This document shows positions 9,031 to 17,217 of a stretch of 64,000 bases of DNA, piece after piece (position 1 is the stretch's first letter; each line of letters starts with the position of its first letter). The stretch is from NCBI RefSeq assembly GCF_036577625.1, contig NZ_JARBDC010000069.1, forward strand, positions 124,001 through 188,000, in the 5' to 3' direction. The notes under the pieces are model-generated. The model had not been told where the DNA came from and ran no database searches. It was given only the letters and a program-made list of their open reading frames with translations. The translations under genes and the position numbers were made by a program. Source of the DNA: Paenibacillus_AB sp036577625. GTDB lineage: Bacteria > Bacillota > Bacilli > Paenibacillales > NBRC-103111.

Positions 9031-10605
9031 TTATTTTTTGTGAAAATCGGCATACCATTTGGTCGCTTCCTTGATCGCTTCGTCGCCGCCCCGGCGCTTC
9101 CACTCTTTCACGAATCCGTCGAACGCCGCATCGAGCGGTTCTTTGCCGGTAATCGCCTTCGCGAACATATCCATGAACAGCGTTCCCGTCCCTACGCCGG
9201 GCACAAGCTCGGGCCTCGTCTGAAACGCTTTGAGGGCGGGCATGAACAGGCCGTCATGCTCGTAAATTTCCTCCTCGGCGATTTTTTTGCCGGCGAACAG
9301 CTTATCCTTGTTCGGCTCCAGCTCGAGGAGCTTCGGCGATACCGTTCCGAGATAGATCGGGTTGATCGAGTATTGGTAGAAGACCCACGGCATGTTGCCG
9401 TTGTCATCGTTTGCCGGGCTCGTCTTCGACCATTTGATGCCGCCGGCTTCGACCGTGTAATTTTTGTCCTTGATCCCGTATGCGAAAAACGTTTGCGCCT
9501 CCTGCGAAGACCAAGCCCAGTCGAGAAACTTGATCGCTTCGGCCGCTTTTTTCGAGGAAGACGGGATGACCCAGACGTAGACGATCTGGTCGTTGCGCGG
9601 CGTCAACCCGTGCTTGCCGCCAGGGCCGACCGGTCCGTTGATCATGTCCAGCTTGACGTTCGGTTGGTTTACGAACTTTTCTTTCGGGTAGGACACGTTG
9701 TACGCCGTAAAGTCGTACATCCAGGAGCCGGCTTTGCCGTTCAGAATGCCTGCCACCCAATCGTCGAGCTTCGCGGTGAAAAAGTCCGGGTTGATGTACT
9801 TGTTGTCGTACATCGTCTTCCACCATTTGACCGCTTCCTTCATCTCCGGCTGAATGATGCCGGGCTGCAGCTGGCCGTCGCGGAACGTCCACTCGGCCGG
9901 ATGGTAGCCGAACTCCTTGAAGAACACGTCGCTGTAGGAAAGCCCGTTGCGTACGTAAAAGCCGTACTCGTCGTTCGGATCCCCGTTCCCGTTCATATCC
10001 TGCGACTTGACCGCCTCGAAATATGTCGTCCATTCGTCGAGCGTTCGCGGCTGCTTCATCCCCAGTTTGTCCAGCCAATCTTGCCGGATGTACAGGACCC
10101 GCTGGGCCGGCAGCGGATTCGGATACGGGATGGCGTAAATTTTGCCGTTTTTGGATACCTTCGGGCTGTTCCATGCCGCCTGCGGCACGTTTTTCTTAAT
10201 GTTCGGGCCGTACTTGTCGATCAAGGGGCCAAGCTCCGTAAAGATGCCGTTCTCTACCGCGCCGGGATGCATCTGGGCGTCGATATCCGTCGTGCGGATC
10301 AAATCGGCCAATTCTCCGGAAACGAACCGAAGGGTCAGCTGCTGCGTGAAATCGGTGTGGCCCAGAAACTCCCATTTGACGGTATAGCCCGACAGCCTGT
10401 TCAGCTCCTGGATGTAAGGATCGTTATCCTTTACTTGCTGGGCGTATTTCGCTCCCGCGTGCGAATTGAGTATGTGGAGCGAAACCGGCCCGCTGCCCCC
10501 GCCTTCGCCCGCTCCTTCTTTCGTCTCCCCGGAGCAGGCGGACAACGTCACGCCCGTGCCGACGGCAATGGCTGTGAAGGCGGCCAGAAAACGTTTTCGT
10601 TTCAT
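9031..10605 (-). CDS. Extracellular solute-binding lipoprotein (LplA/YtcQ-like)
   Basis: 524 residues. The signal peptide ends in lipobox LSAC with lipidated C24, followed by a Gly/Glu-rich linker and a two-lobe binding fold. The family phrase QPEMKEAVKWW and the C-terminal FVKEWKRRGGDEAI with a final WYADFHKK are typical of the large LplA/YtcQ binding proteins. It captures an oligosaccharide or sugar derivative for the two permeases just downstream. It is the first gene of the seven-gene run and is divergent from the AraC regulator at 10850. It resembles the binding proteins at 25711 and 55180. Confidence 0.93.
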   Translation of the reverse strand: MKRKRFLAAFTAIAVGTGVTLSACSGETKEGAGEGGGSGPVSLHILNSHAGAKYAQQVKDNDPYIQELNRLSGYTVKWEFLGHTDFTQQLTLRFVSGELADLIRTTDIDAQMHPGAVENGIFTELGPLIDKYGPNIKKNVPQAAWNSPKVSKNGKIYAIPYPNPLPAQRVLYIRQDWLDKLGMKQPRTLDEWTTYFEAVKSQDMNGNGDPNDEYGFYVRNGLSYSDVFFKEFGYHPAEWTFRDGQLQPGIIQPEMKEAVKWWKTMYDNKYINPDFFTAKLDDWVAGILNGKAGSWMYDFTAYNVSYPKEKFVNQPNVKLDMINGPVGPGGKHGLTPRNDQIVYVWVIPSSSKKAAEAIKFLDWAWSSQEAQTFFAYGIKDKNYTVEAGGIKWSKTSPANDDNGNMPWVFYQYSINPIYLGTVSPKLLELEPNKDKLFAGKKIAEEEIYEHDGLFMPALKAFQTRPELVPGVGTGTLFMDMFAKAITGKEPLDAAFDGFVKEWKRRGGDEAIKEATKWYADFHKK

Positions 10606-10640
10606 ACGGCAAGACCCCTTTCCGTTTCTGAAATGATCGG

Positions 10641-10656
10641 GAGGCGCTGGCGCCTC
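10641..10656. promoter_or_regulatory. 16-bp palindrome in the leader of the binding-protein operon
   Basis: GAGGCGC-TG-GCGCCTC is a perfect inverted repeat in the 244-base divergent region, 36 bases upstream of the binding-protein start codon. It could be an operator or an mRNA hairpin in the leader. AraC proteins usually bind direct repeats, so the cognate factor is uncertain. Confidence 0.4.
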
Positions 10657-10849
10657 TGCGCTGACGATGACGGATTTTTTTCAGCATATCCGTTCGAGGG
10701 CGGGCAAACATGTCATTTTTTATTTGCCACCTGCATTGTTTTTGAAAAAAATATCCCCTCCCTGCGCGTATGCTCGCCGGCGGTTCGAGTATGGTACAAT
10801 AAAGGCGATGCCCCGGTTCACACGATCTTGACGGAAAGGCGGAATTCCG

Positions 10850-11728
10850 ATGTCTGGTATACCCGTTTACCAAGATTGTCTGGCACTCGGAAAGTTCGGC
10901 GACGGCCAACTACCGTTCTACATTCTGCACTTTTCGAAAATGAGGACGCAGCTGCACCATCACGATTTCGTCGAGCTGTTTCTGGTTGTCGGTGGAAGCG
11001 GTTTCGAAATCATCAACGGCTACCGGCACGTGCTGCGGCCGGGCACCGTCTCCTTCTTGCTGCCGCATCACATCCATTACATTCAGAGCCATCCGGATGC
11101 GCCGTTGGAAATTTACTCGTGCATGTTCGACATGAACATTTTGTTCCATTCGACCTGCGACCTTCCGATCGGCCACGATCTGCTTACATCCGGGCAGGAT
11201 TTGCCGTCGCATTACGAGCTGAATGCGGAGCAGACAAAGGCACTGGAGCAAATTATGATCCGCCTGACGGAAGAGTACGATAGCGACAAATACGGCCGGG
11301 AATCGATCATCCGCGCGAAATTGATCGAGGCGCTCGTGCTCGTCGTACGCACCCATCGGGAGAAACGGAACCCGCCGGCCCCCACGGTACCCGGATCGAA
11401 GAACAACATTTGGGATATCGTCCGCTTTGTGCATATGCGGTATAACGAACCGATCACGCTCAATTCGCTGGCGCGGACCTTCAATTGGAGCCCGTCCTAT
11501 ATAAGCCGTTCGTTCAAGGAGCACGTCGGAGAGACGTTTATCAAATATTTGCATATGCTGCGCATCGTCAGGGCGGCCAGCCTGCTGTCCACGTCAACGA
11601 TGAGCATTTCGGCCATATCGGCGGAGGTCGGGTTCGAGCATTTCCGGACATTTTTCCGCGTGTTCAAGGAAATCAAGGGCATGTCCCCGAAGGAGTACCG
11701 CCGGAAGCATCTGAAATCCCGCCCGTAA
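10850..11728 (+). CDS. AraC family transcriptional regulator with cupin sensor domain
   Basis: 292 residues. The N-terminal cupin-like ligand domain (about 20-120) contains HHHDFVELFLVVGG and a PGTVSFLLPHHIHY strand pair. The C-terminal double helix-turn-helix (about 190-288) includes SLARTFNWSPSYISRSFKE and ISAEVGFEHFRTFFRVFKE, ending in the family signature GMSPKEYRRKH. It is divergent from the sugar operon at 10605 and is its likely activator. GGCGG precedes the start, and a TACAAT -10-like box lies at 10795-10800. Confidence 0.93.
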   Translation: MSGIPVYQDCLALGKFGDGQLPFYILHFSKMRTQLHHHDFVELFLVVGGSGFEIINGYRHVLRPGTVSFLLPHHIHYIQSHPDAPLEIYSCMFDMNILFHSTCDLPIGHDLLTSGQDLPSHYELNAEQTKALEQIMIRLTEEYDSDKYGRESIIRAKLIEALVLVVRTHREKRNPPAPTVPGSKNNIWDIVRFVHMRYNEPITLNSLARTFNWSPSYISRSFKEHVGETFIKYLHMLRIVRAASLLSTSTMSISAISAEVGFEHFRTFFRVFKEIKGMSPKEYRRKHLKSRP

Positions 11729-11835
11729 CGGCGGTCCGGTCCGGAAGAAAGGCCGCTTTTTCGGCAATTCTCCCGTATCGAAAAAAAATCGCCGATATTA
11801 GCAGTCTTTTGAGACTCGTAAATGGAGGCGAAACG

Positions 11836-11907
11836 ATGCCGAACGGCGATTTCGCAGCAAATAAGAGTCTCGAACGTCTTCTAATTTTCCAAAAAGTTCA
11901 TTTTTAA
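11836..11907 (+). CDS. Candidate 23-residue small protein
   Basis: A short ORF beginning MPNGDFAANKSLERLL and ending KVHF. It has a textbook ribosome binding site (TGGAGG seven bases before ATG), and its TAA is followed after one base by a perfect terminator hairpin. It lies 107 bases beyond the AraC stop in the same direction. Inverted arms GAGACTC (11811-11817) and GAGTCTC (11865-11871) enclose the ribosome binding site and start, so translation could be structure-controlled. No signal peptide or known family is recognised, and it may be a chance ORF. Confidence 0.35.
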   Translation: MPNGDFAANKSLERLLIFQKVHF

Positions 11908-11908
11908 A

Positions 11909-11940
11909 GAAAATAGCAGTCCCGAAGGACTGCTATTTTC
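11909..11940. terminator. Bidirectional terminator between AraC gene and the secreted protein gene
   Basis: Perfect 14-bp stem GAAAATAGCAGTCC / GGACTGCTATTTTC with a CGAA loop. The A- and T-rich stem ends allow termination of both convergent transcripts. Confidence 0.85.
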
Positions 11941-12022
11941 ATAATGCCGGACCGAGCGGAGCTTCAACTGCAACCGGCGTGGGGGGCAGCGGCTGATGCC
12001 GCGGCAGTTTGTCCCGCTTCTG

Positions 12023-15000
12023 TTAGTTTTCGTTTCCGTTCGACCGTCCCGCCTGACCGGGCGGGGTGCGGTTGACGGTAATCGTGTACGTTTTCGACGT
12101 GCCGTCCGGCGCCGTCACGACGATCGGAATCGTCAAGCTGCCGATCGGCAGCTTGATCTCGCCGGTCGGCCGGCCGCTTGCCGCCGGCTCGCCGTTCACC
12201 GTAACGGCGGCCCGCGCATCGGCGGCGGTCGGCACGATCGCGATTTTCGGCACGCCGGCGAACAGATCGACCGTATAGTCGGTCCGGTCCGGAGAGAACA
12301 CCGGCGCCAGCTGCCCGGCCGACAAGGCGAGCGCGCCCAAATCGGGGTTCATCAGCCGCTTCACCGTGACGGTGTACGTTTTCGTCGCGCCGTTCTGGGC
12401 GGCGACCGTGACGGCGATCGGGTTGTCGCCCGTCTGCAGCGGAATGTCCGCCGACGGCTTGCCGCTGCGCACGGCGGCGCCGTTCACCGTAATGCCCGCG
12501 TATTGGTCCGCCGCCGTCGGCGTTACGCGGACCGCATAGACGTCGTGCGTCACCGTCGCCTCGTAGGCGGTCGTTTCCGGCGAAAACGCCGGGGCGATCG
12601 CCGCGCCGCCGACCGTCAGCGCGCTCAAGTCGGGGCTGCGCGACGGATTGACGATCAAGTAAGGCGCGTATCCGTCGTACACGCTGCCGCGTATGCGGAC
12701 GAGCGTATTTTTCGTATTCGGGTCCATGATCCGGAACGTCGCGGTCCGATCGCCGTCCATCCGGGAGCGGACGAAGCCGGTAACATCCACGGCGTACCAG
12801 CCGGCGGAGCCGACCGCAACCGTTCCGACGGGAACCGAGCCCGCTTTCGGCCGGTTGTTCCAGTTGACGGTCGATTCGCTCCATGCCGCCGACGCGTAAG
12901 CGTCGATCGACAGCGTGACCGGCTTAGCCGTTTGTTCGTCCACGTAAAAGTACAGCTTCGCTTCCTGCACGTCCGCATCCAGGAAGCCGGAGAAGTCGGT
13001 CTTCAAGTAGGCGATCCGGTCTCCGCCCCCGGACGCGCCCGGGATGTCGACGACTTCGAGCAGCGGCTTGCCGCCGAAGTTTTCGAGCGGCCGCGTCTCG
13101 TATACGTACGCCGCTTCCGTAACCGGGAATACGTTCGTCGTCTCCCCGGCGCGAACGACGACGACCGTGTACGCCGCCACGGCGCCGCTTCGTTCCGTCA
13201 CTTCGACGACGATCTCGTTGCGCCCGACCGCGAGCGGCACGACCGGCGAAGCCGAGCCGGAGACGACCGGAACGCCGTTCACCGTTATCGCCGCATCCGC
13301 GGACGCCGCCGTCGGCGTTACCGTAACGCCGCTCGTTTCGTTGTCGACGCCGGCGCTGTACATCATCCGGTACGGCGCGAATTCCGGTTCGAGCGCGACG
13401 CCGGAGACGGACAGTCCCGCAAGGCCTTCCCCGTCCGCGGGAAGCAACGTCGCCTCCGCCGGCCTGTCGTACGCCTTCGCCCAATAGTAGCCCGGAGCGT
13501 CGATGCTGCGCGCCATGAACCCGACCTGCCGGCCGGCCGGGATCGGCTCCGAGCTCGCCGTATAGACGCCGGCCGCCGTCGTCGGCGCCGTCACGTATTT
13601 GCCGCCGGAGTAGGTGAAGCGGCCGCCGACGTTCGCGGCTACCGCCGCGCCGGTCGCGTAATCGGCCACCTTCAGCGTCGCGGTGGCGCCGCTGCCGTTA
13701 TAGGCGACCTTCATGCCGCTGACGACAAGCGGCTTCAGCGTCGTCGTCCCCGTTCGGGCCGACGTTTCCGCGGATGCGGGGCCGATATTGCCCCGGACGT
13801 CGACGGCCGCCACCTTGTAGTAATATGTCGTATCGGGCAGCAGGCCGGTATCCTGGAACGTCAAGCTTCTCGATTTCCCCGCCAAGTTGGCCGGACCGGG
13901 CGTAAAGCCGCTGACCGTGCCGCGGTATACCAAATATTGATCCACTTCGGTATTGTCGTACGCTCTGCCGTACCGGACCGTAATCTGCTTGTAATCGACC
14001 GTCTGCGCCGTCGGATTCGCGCTGACCGCGGTCGGCGGCGCGGTATCGGCCGGAGGCGTCCAAACCGTCGCCCCGGGGCCCCAATACGACGGCAGCGCCC
14101 GCAGCGAATCGTACTGGTGGACGGCGATTCCCCCGAACGACGCATGGCCCCCGAACGCGGCGTATACTTTGTCCAGCTCCTGCTCCATCGCCGTCCGTCC
14201 TTTTTGCCGGAACGTGACGTCGTACGGATCGGCGGTGTTCGCCACGTCGATCGTCTCCACGCCGATGACGACCGAGTTCGGCTTGCCGATCGAATCCGCG
14301 TATTCAATCTCGCCGCGGGCGCTGGCGATCAGCCCGTTCGAGCCGTCCGCCGTATCCCGGTAATCCATGATCGAAATGTAATCGGCGACGTCCTGAATAT
14401 GCTCGGACAGCGGCTTAACCGCGCCGTTCCAATCGATGCCGGCGGCATCGACGGACGTGTCGTACCATCGCGGAATCGCCGGACCGATCGCAAGACCGAC
14501 TTCGGCCGCATTTCGCCTTTGGATCATTTTCGCGAGCAAGTCCAAGTACTGCTTCTGCAAAAAGCGGTCCGGGCTTTTGAAATCCGGCGAAATGTACGGC
14601 TCGATGTCGACGTTGACGCCGTCGAACCGGGCGTCCGCGGGCGAAGCGAGATTGTAGTTGATCACCTTCTCGACCTGCCGGATCGCCTTGTCGTGATACT
14701 GGGCGTACGCCCCCAAATACGGCGGCGTCGTGCCTCCGGCGATCAGGGCGTGCACCTGGAAGCCGTTCCGGTGCGCCCAAGCGACGAAATCGCGCGCTTT
14801 CCCCGGCTCCTGCTCCAAAATGTCGACGCCGCTAAATCCGCCGACCGCGAGGTAAAGCGTCGTGATCGGGTCCGATCCGAACGTGGCGGTGTCTTTGGCG
14901 AACGCGTCCAGCACCGTCCGCGACCCCGGATTCAGAAACAGATTGTAGGCGGCCGGTTCCCAAATCCACATCGCCCGGTCCTGCTTCCGGACGGCGACCG

Positions 15001-15694
15001 GCTCGTTTTCGCCCGAGCCCGTTATCGCGTACGTCGTCATGCTGTACCCGGTTTTCCCCGTCGTGTCGGTCGCCTTCGCCTCGATCGAGGTCGTTTTGTC
15101 GCCGAGTCCCGAGCTGTCCCAGAGCAGCTCGTAGTACGCGCCGTTTTTCGCCGCCGTCTGCCAAGGCCCGCCGCCGATCCGCACCTGCACGCTTCCGAGC
15201 GGGTTCGCCGCATAAACCGCCACCTGGACGGCAACGCTGCCGCTTACCGCGGAGCCGTCGGCCGGACTCGCGATCGCCACCTGCGGCACCTGGACCGGAT
15301 CGTGATCGACCCGCAGCCTGACCGGGGCCGACCAGACGCCCGATCGCGTCGCCACGTCCGTTCCTTTCGCCCGCAGCTCGATTTCGCCGCCGTATTGGCC
15401 GGCGTTCAGGTCGTACGTCCACGTCCCCTTATAGTCCGCGTCCGGGTCGTCGGCCGCGACGTCCGCCTGCTTCGCCCCGTTGATGACGAGCTTGATGTCG
15501 GTCGCGCCGTCGAACGTTCCGGAGATGCGCACCGTCTGCGCGGGCACGGTCGTCCCGTCCGCCGGCGAATCGATCGTTACGGCCGAGGCGGCGCGGGCGG
15601 GGGCCGGCGCGATCCAGACGCCGGCGCCCGCGACGAGCGCGCAGAGCAGCCCGAGAGCGGCCGCGCGGGGAAGCTTGAACCGGGAGTTGAGCAT
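12023..15694 (-). CDS. Large secreted multidomain protein with GH18-like barrel, Fn3, cadherin-like and DNRLRE domains
   Basis: 1223 residues with a signal peptide (about 1-36, ending APARAASA). Order by eye: two Ig-like segments (40-230); a TIM-barrel-like region (240-555) with FDGVNVDIEPY, where E365 matches the catalytic Glu of the GH18 DxxDxDxE signature but the second Asp is Asn361; a fibronectin type III domain (560-655); a cadherin-like beta-sandwich repeat (about 745-840); a DNRLRE/CBM96-like domain (845-1005) with the WSESTVNWNNRP motif; and two more cadherin-like repeats (1010-1210). It probably binds and cleaves an extracellular polysaccharide. It has no LPXTG or SLH anchor. It lies 60 bases after the orphan binding-protein gene, so the two are co-transcribed. 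Confidence 0.85.
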   Translation of the reverse strand: MLNSRFKLPRAAALGLLCALVAGAGVWIAPAPARAASAVTIDSPADGTTVPAQTVRISGTFDGATDIKLVINGAKQADVAADDPDADYKGTWTYDLNAGQYGGEIELRAKGTDVATRSGVWSAPVRLRVDHDPVQVPQVAIASPADGSAVSGSVAVQVAVYAANPLGSVQVRIGGGPWQTAAKNGAYYELLWDSSGLGDKTTSIEAKATDTTGKTGYSMTTYAITGSGENEPVAVRKQDRAMWIWEPAAYNLFLNPGSRTVLDAFAKDTATFGSDPITTLYLAVGGFSGVDILEQEPGKARDFVAWAHRNGFQVHALIAGGTTPPYLGAYAQYHDKAIRQVEKVINYNLASPADARFDGVNVDIEPYISPDFKSPDRFLQKQYLDLLAKMIQRRNAAEVGLAIGPAIPRWYDTSVDAAGIDWNGAVKPLSEHIQDVADYISIMDYRDTADGSNGLIASARGEIEYADSIGKPNSVVIGVETIDVANTADPYDVTFRQKGRTAMEQELDKVYAAFGGHASFGGIAVHQYDSLRALPSYWGPGATVWTPPADTAPPTAVSANPTAQTVDYKQITVRYGRAYDNTEVDQYLVYRGTVSGFTPGPANLAGKSRSLTFQDTGLLPDTTYYYKVAAVDVRGNIGPASAETSARTGTTTLKPLVVSGMKVAYNGSGATATLKVADYATGAAVAANVGGRFTYSGGKYVTAPTTAAGVYTASSEPIPAGRQVGFMARSIDAPGYYWAKAYDRPAEATLLPADGEGLAGLSVSGVALEPEFAPYRMMYSAGVDNETSGVTVTPTAASADAAITVNGVPVVSGSASPVVPLAVGRNEIVVEVTERSGAVAAYTVVVVRAGETTNVFPVTEAAYVYETRPLENFGGKPLLEVVDIPGASGGGDRIAYLKTDFSGFLDADVQEAKLYFYVDEQTAKPVTLSIDAYASAAWSESTVNWNNRPKAGSVPVGTVAVGSAGWYAVDVTGFVRSRMDGDRTATFRIMDPNTKNTLVRIRGSVYDGYAPYLIVNPSRSPDLSALTVGGAAIAPAFSPETTAYEATVTHDVYAVRVTPTAADQYAGITVNGAAVRSGKPSADIPLQTGDNPIAVTVAAQNGATKTYTVTVKRLMNPDLGALALSAGQLAPVFSPDRTDYTVDLFAGVPKIAIVPTAADARAAVTVNGEPAASGRPTGEIKLPIGSLTIPIVVTAPDGTSKTYTITVNRTPPGQAGRSNGNEN

Positions 15695-15754
15695 GACTAC
15701 TTCGCTCCTTCTTCGATTTGGAATGGGGTCGCTTCGCTTCCGGCGCTCGGCCCT

Positions 15755-17086
15755 TTATTTGGCCATCTGCGCCTCGATATCTTTGTTCGTTTTCTCTTCC
15801 TGCTCGCGAAGCGCCGTGTTGACGTCCTTCTCCTTGAGCAGAACGGCGTTGTACGCGTTGTTCAAGTTGTTGAAGGCGATATTTTGGTATTTGCTGACCG
15901 GAGCGGCCGGAGCGAACTGCTTCGGCAAAAACGACTGCGTGTTTTTGTTTTTCATGAACGGAATGTCCGCGCCGTACGACTTCATCGCCTCGCGGCTTTT
16001 CAATACCGGGAAAATGCCGTTTTTGGCCAAATGCGTCTGGAATTCGTCCGTCGTCAAATACGCGATGACGGAAAACGCGTCGTCCTTATGCTTGCTCGCA
16101 TTGTTGATATAGAAGTAGGTCGGGTACGACTGCGGCCCGACGTTCGGCTGCTCCTTGTAGACCGGGTACGAGACGACGTCCCAGTTCAGCCCTTCCTTGA
16201 AGCGGACCGAGCCGAGCGTGCTGAGCGCGAGAAACATCGCCGTCGTCTGGTCTTTGTCGAACGATTGGATCTGCTTCGTATAGCCGACCGTGTCTTTGTT
16301 CACTTCGTTATGCTGGATTTCGTAAAATTTCGTGAGCGTCTCGAACACGTTTTTGAACGATTCGTTCGTAAACGCCGCCTTGTTCGTTTTCGTATCGACG
16401 TACGGGACCGACCTCGCGTTCAGCAGCGACGTATGGGAGAACGAAAGGCCGAGCCCTTTGTACGTCACCGATCCGTCGGTGCGCGACATTTTTTTGGCCA
16501 GCTCGTACGTATCCTCCCACGTCATGCCGTCCTTCGGGTACGGGACGCCGAACTTGTCGAACAAATCTTTGTTGTAGTAAAGCGCCAGCGTCGTCGTGAA
16601 GACCGGAAGCCCGTATATGCCGCCGTTCGCGATTTGCTTTTGGATGTCGAGCGTCACCGGCTCGAGGACGGACGTGTCGTAACCGTTTTTCTTGATCAGG
16701 TCGGATATGTCGTATTCCATCTTGTAGTTCAGCAGCGTCTCCGACGTTTGGCCGATCGAGTTGAACAATATGTCGATCGGCTGGCCGGTCGTAATGAGCT
16801 TATCGAGCGACGTATCTTTGGTCAGCGCGATAAATTTCGGCGTCACGTGCGGAAACTTCGCTTTGATTTTGTCGCCGAACGTTTTGTTGAAACCGTTTTC
16901 ATCGAAGTCCCCGGAAGTCGAATAAAACACAAGCTCGACCGGTTCCCGCTTTGCGTCTAGCTTCGTTCCCCCCGGCTGCGCGGCGTTTCCTCCGGCCGTC
17001 TCTTGCGGCTTGGAGCCGCAGCCCGCCAATGCGGCGCCGAAAACTAACGCGGCGGCGGCGGCAAGCAGTGCACGTTTTTGACTCAT
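15755..17086 (-). CDS. Extracellular solute-binding lipoprotein, no permease nearby
   Basis: 443 residues with a signal peptide and lipobox LAGC (C23). The two-lobe fold includes LYYNKDLFDKFGVPYPKDGMTW, a phrase shared with the binding protein at 24371, so the two are paralogues. No permease or ATPase gene lies in this cluster. Its only partners are the downstream secreted GH18-like protein and the divergent AraC regulator at 17218. It presumably delivers a product of that enzyme to permeases encoded elsewhere, or acts as a sensor for the regulator (inference). Confidence 0.92.
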   Translation of the reverse strand: MSQKRALLAAAAALVFGAALAGCGSKPQETAGGNAAQPGGTKLDAKREPVELVFYSTSGDFDENGFNKTFGDKIKAKFPHVTPKFIALTKDTSLDKLITTGQPIDILFNSIGQTSETLLNYKMEYDISDLIKKNGYDTSVLEPVTLDIQKQIANGGIYGLPVFTTTLALYYNKDLFDKFGVPYPKDGMTWEDTYELAKKMSRTDGSVTYKGLGLSFSHTSLLNARSVPYVDTKTNKAAFTNESFKNVFETLTKFYEIQHNEVNKDTVGYTKQIQSFDKDQTTAMFLALSTLGSVRFKEGLNWDVVSYPVYKEQPNVGPQSYPTYFYINNASKHKDDAFSVIAYLTTDEFQTHLAKNGIFPVLKSREAMKSYGADIPFMKNKNTQSFLPKQFAPAAPVSKYQNIAFNNLNNAYNAVLLKEKDVNTALREQEEKTNKDIEAQMAK

Positions 17087-17150
17087 GGTCGTCCGTTCTC
17101 CCCTTTTTCGCTATCGATCGAATTCATTCGTTATCGTATCAAAATTGTTT

Positions 17151-17190
17151 TATACTGGGTATGAACGATGTGCTGATAAGATGAACGATT
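17151..17190 (+). promoter_or_regulatory. -10 box and 20-bp-spaced direct repeat upstream of AraC gene
   Basis: TATACT at 17151-17156 is a good -10 box for the AraC gene. Just downstream, ATGAACGAT occurs at 17161 and again at 17181, a direct repeat with a 20-base period. Tandem half-sites about two helical turns apart are the usual AraC-family operator design, so these may be autoregulatory or divergent control sites (inference). Confidence 0.4.
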
Positions 17191-17217
17191 TGATGATCGA
17201 ACCGGGAGTGAGCGGAA

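Noticed and set aside
8383..11283. 966-codon plus-strand open frame
   Set aside because: It is antisense to permease and binding-protein genes and runs through the AraC gene in another frame; composition is typical of shadows.
11996..16960. 1654-codon plus-strand open frame
   Set aside because: It lies opposite the secreted protein and binding-protein genes; the translation is Arg/Asp/Val-rich with no domain, a shadow of GC-rich codon use.
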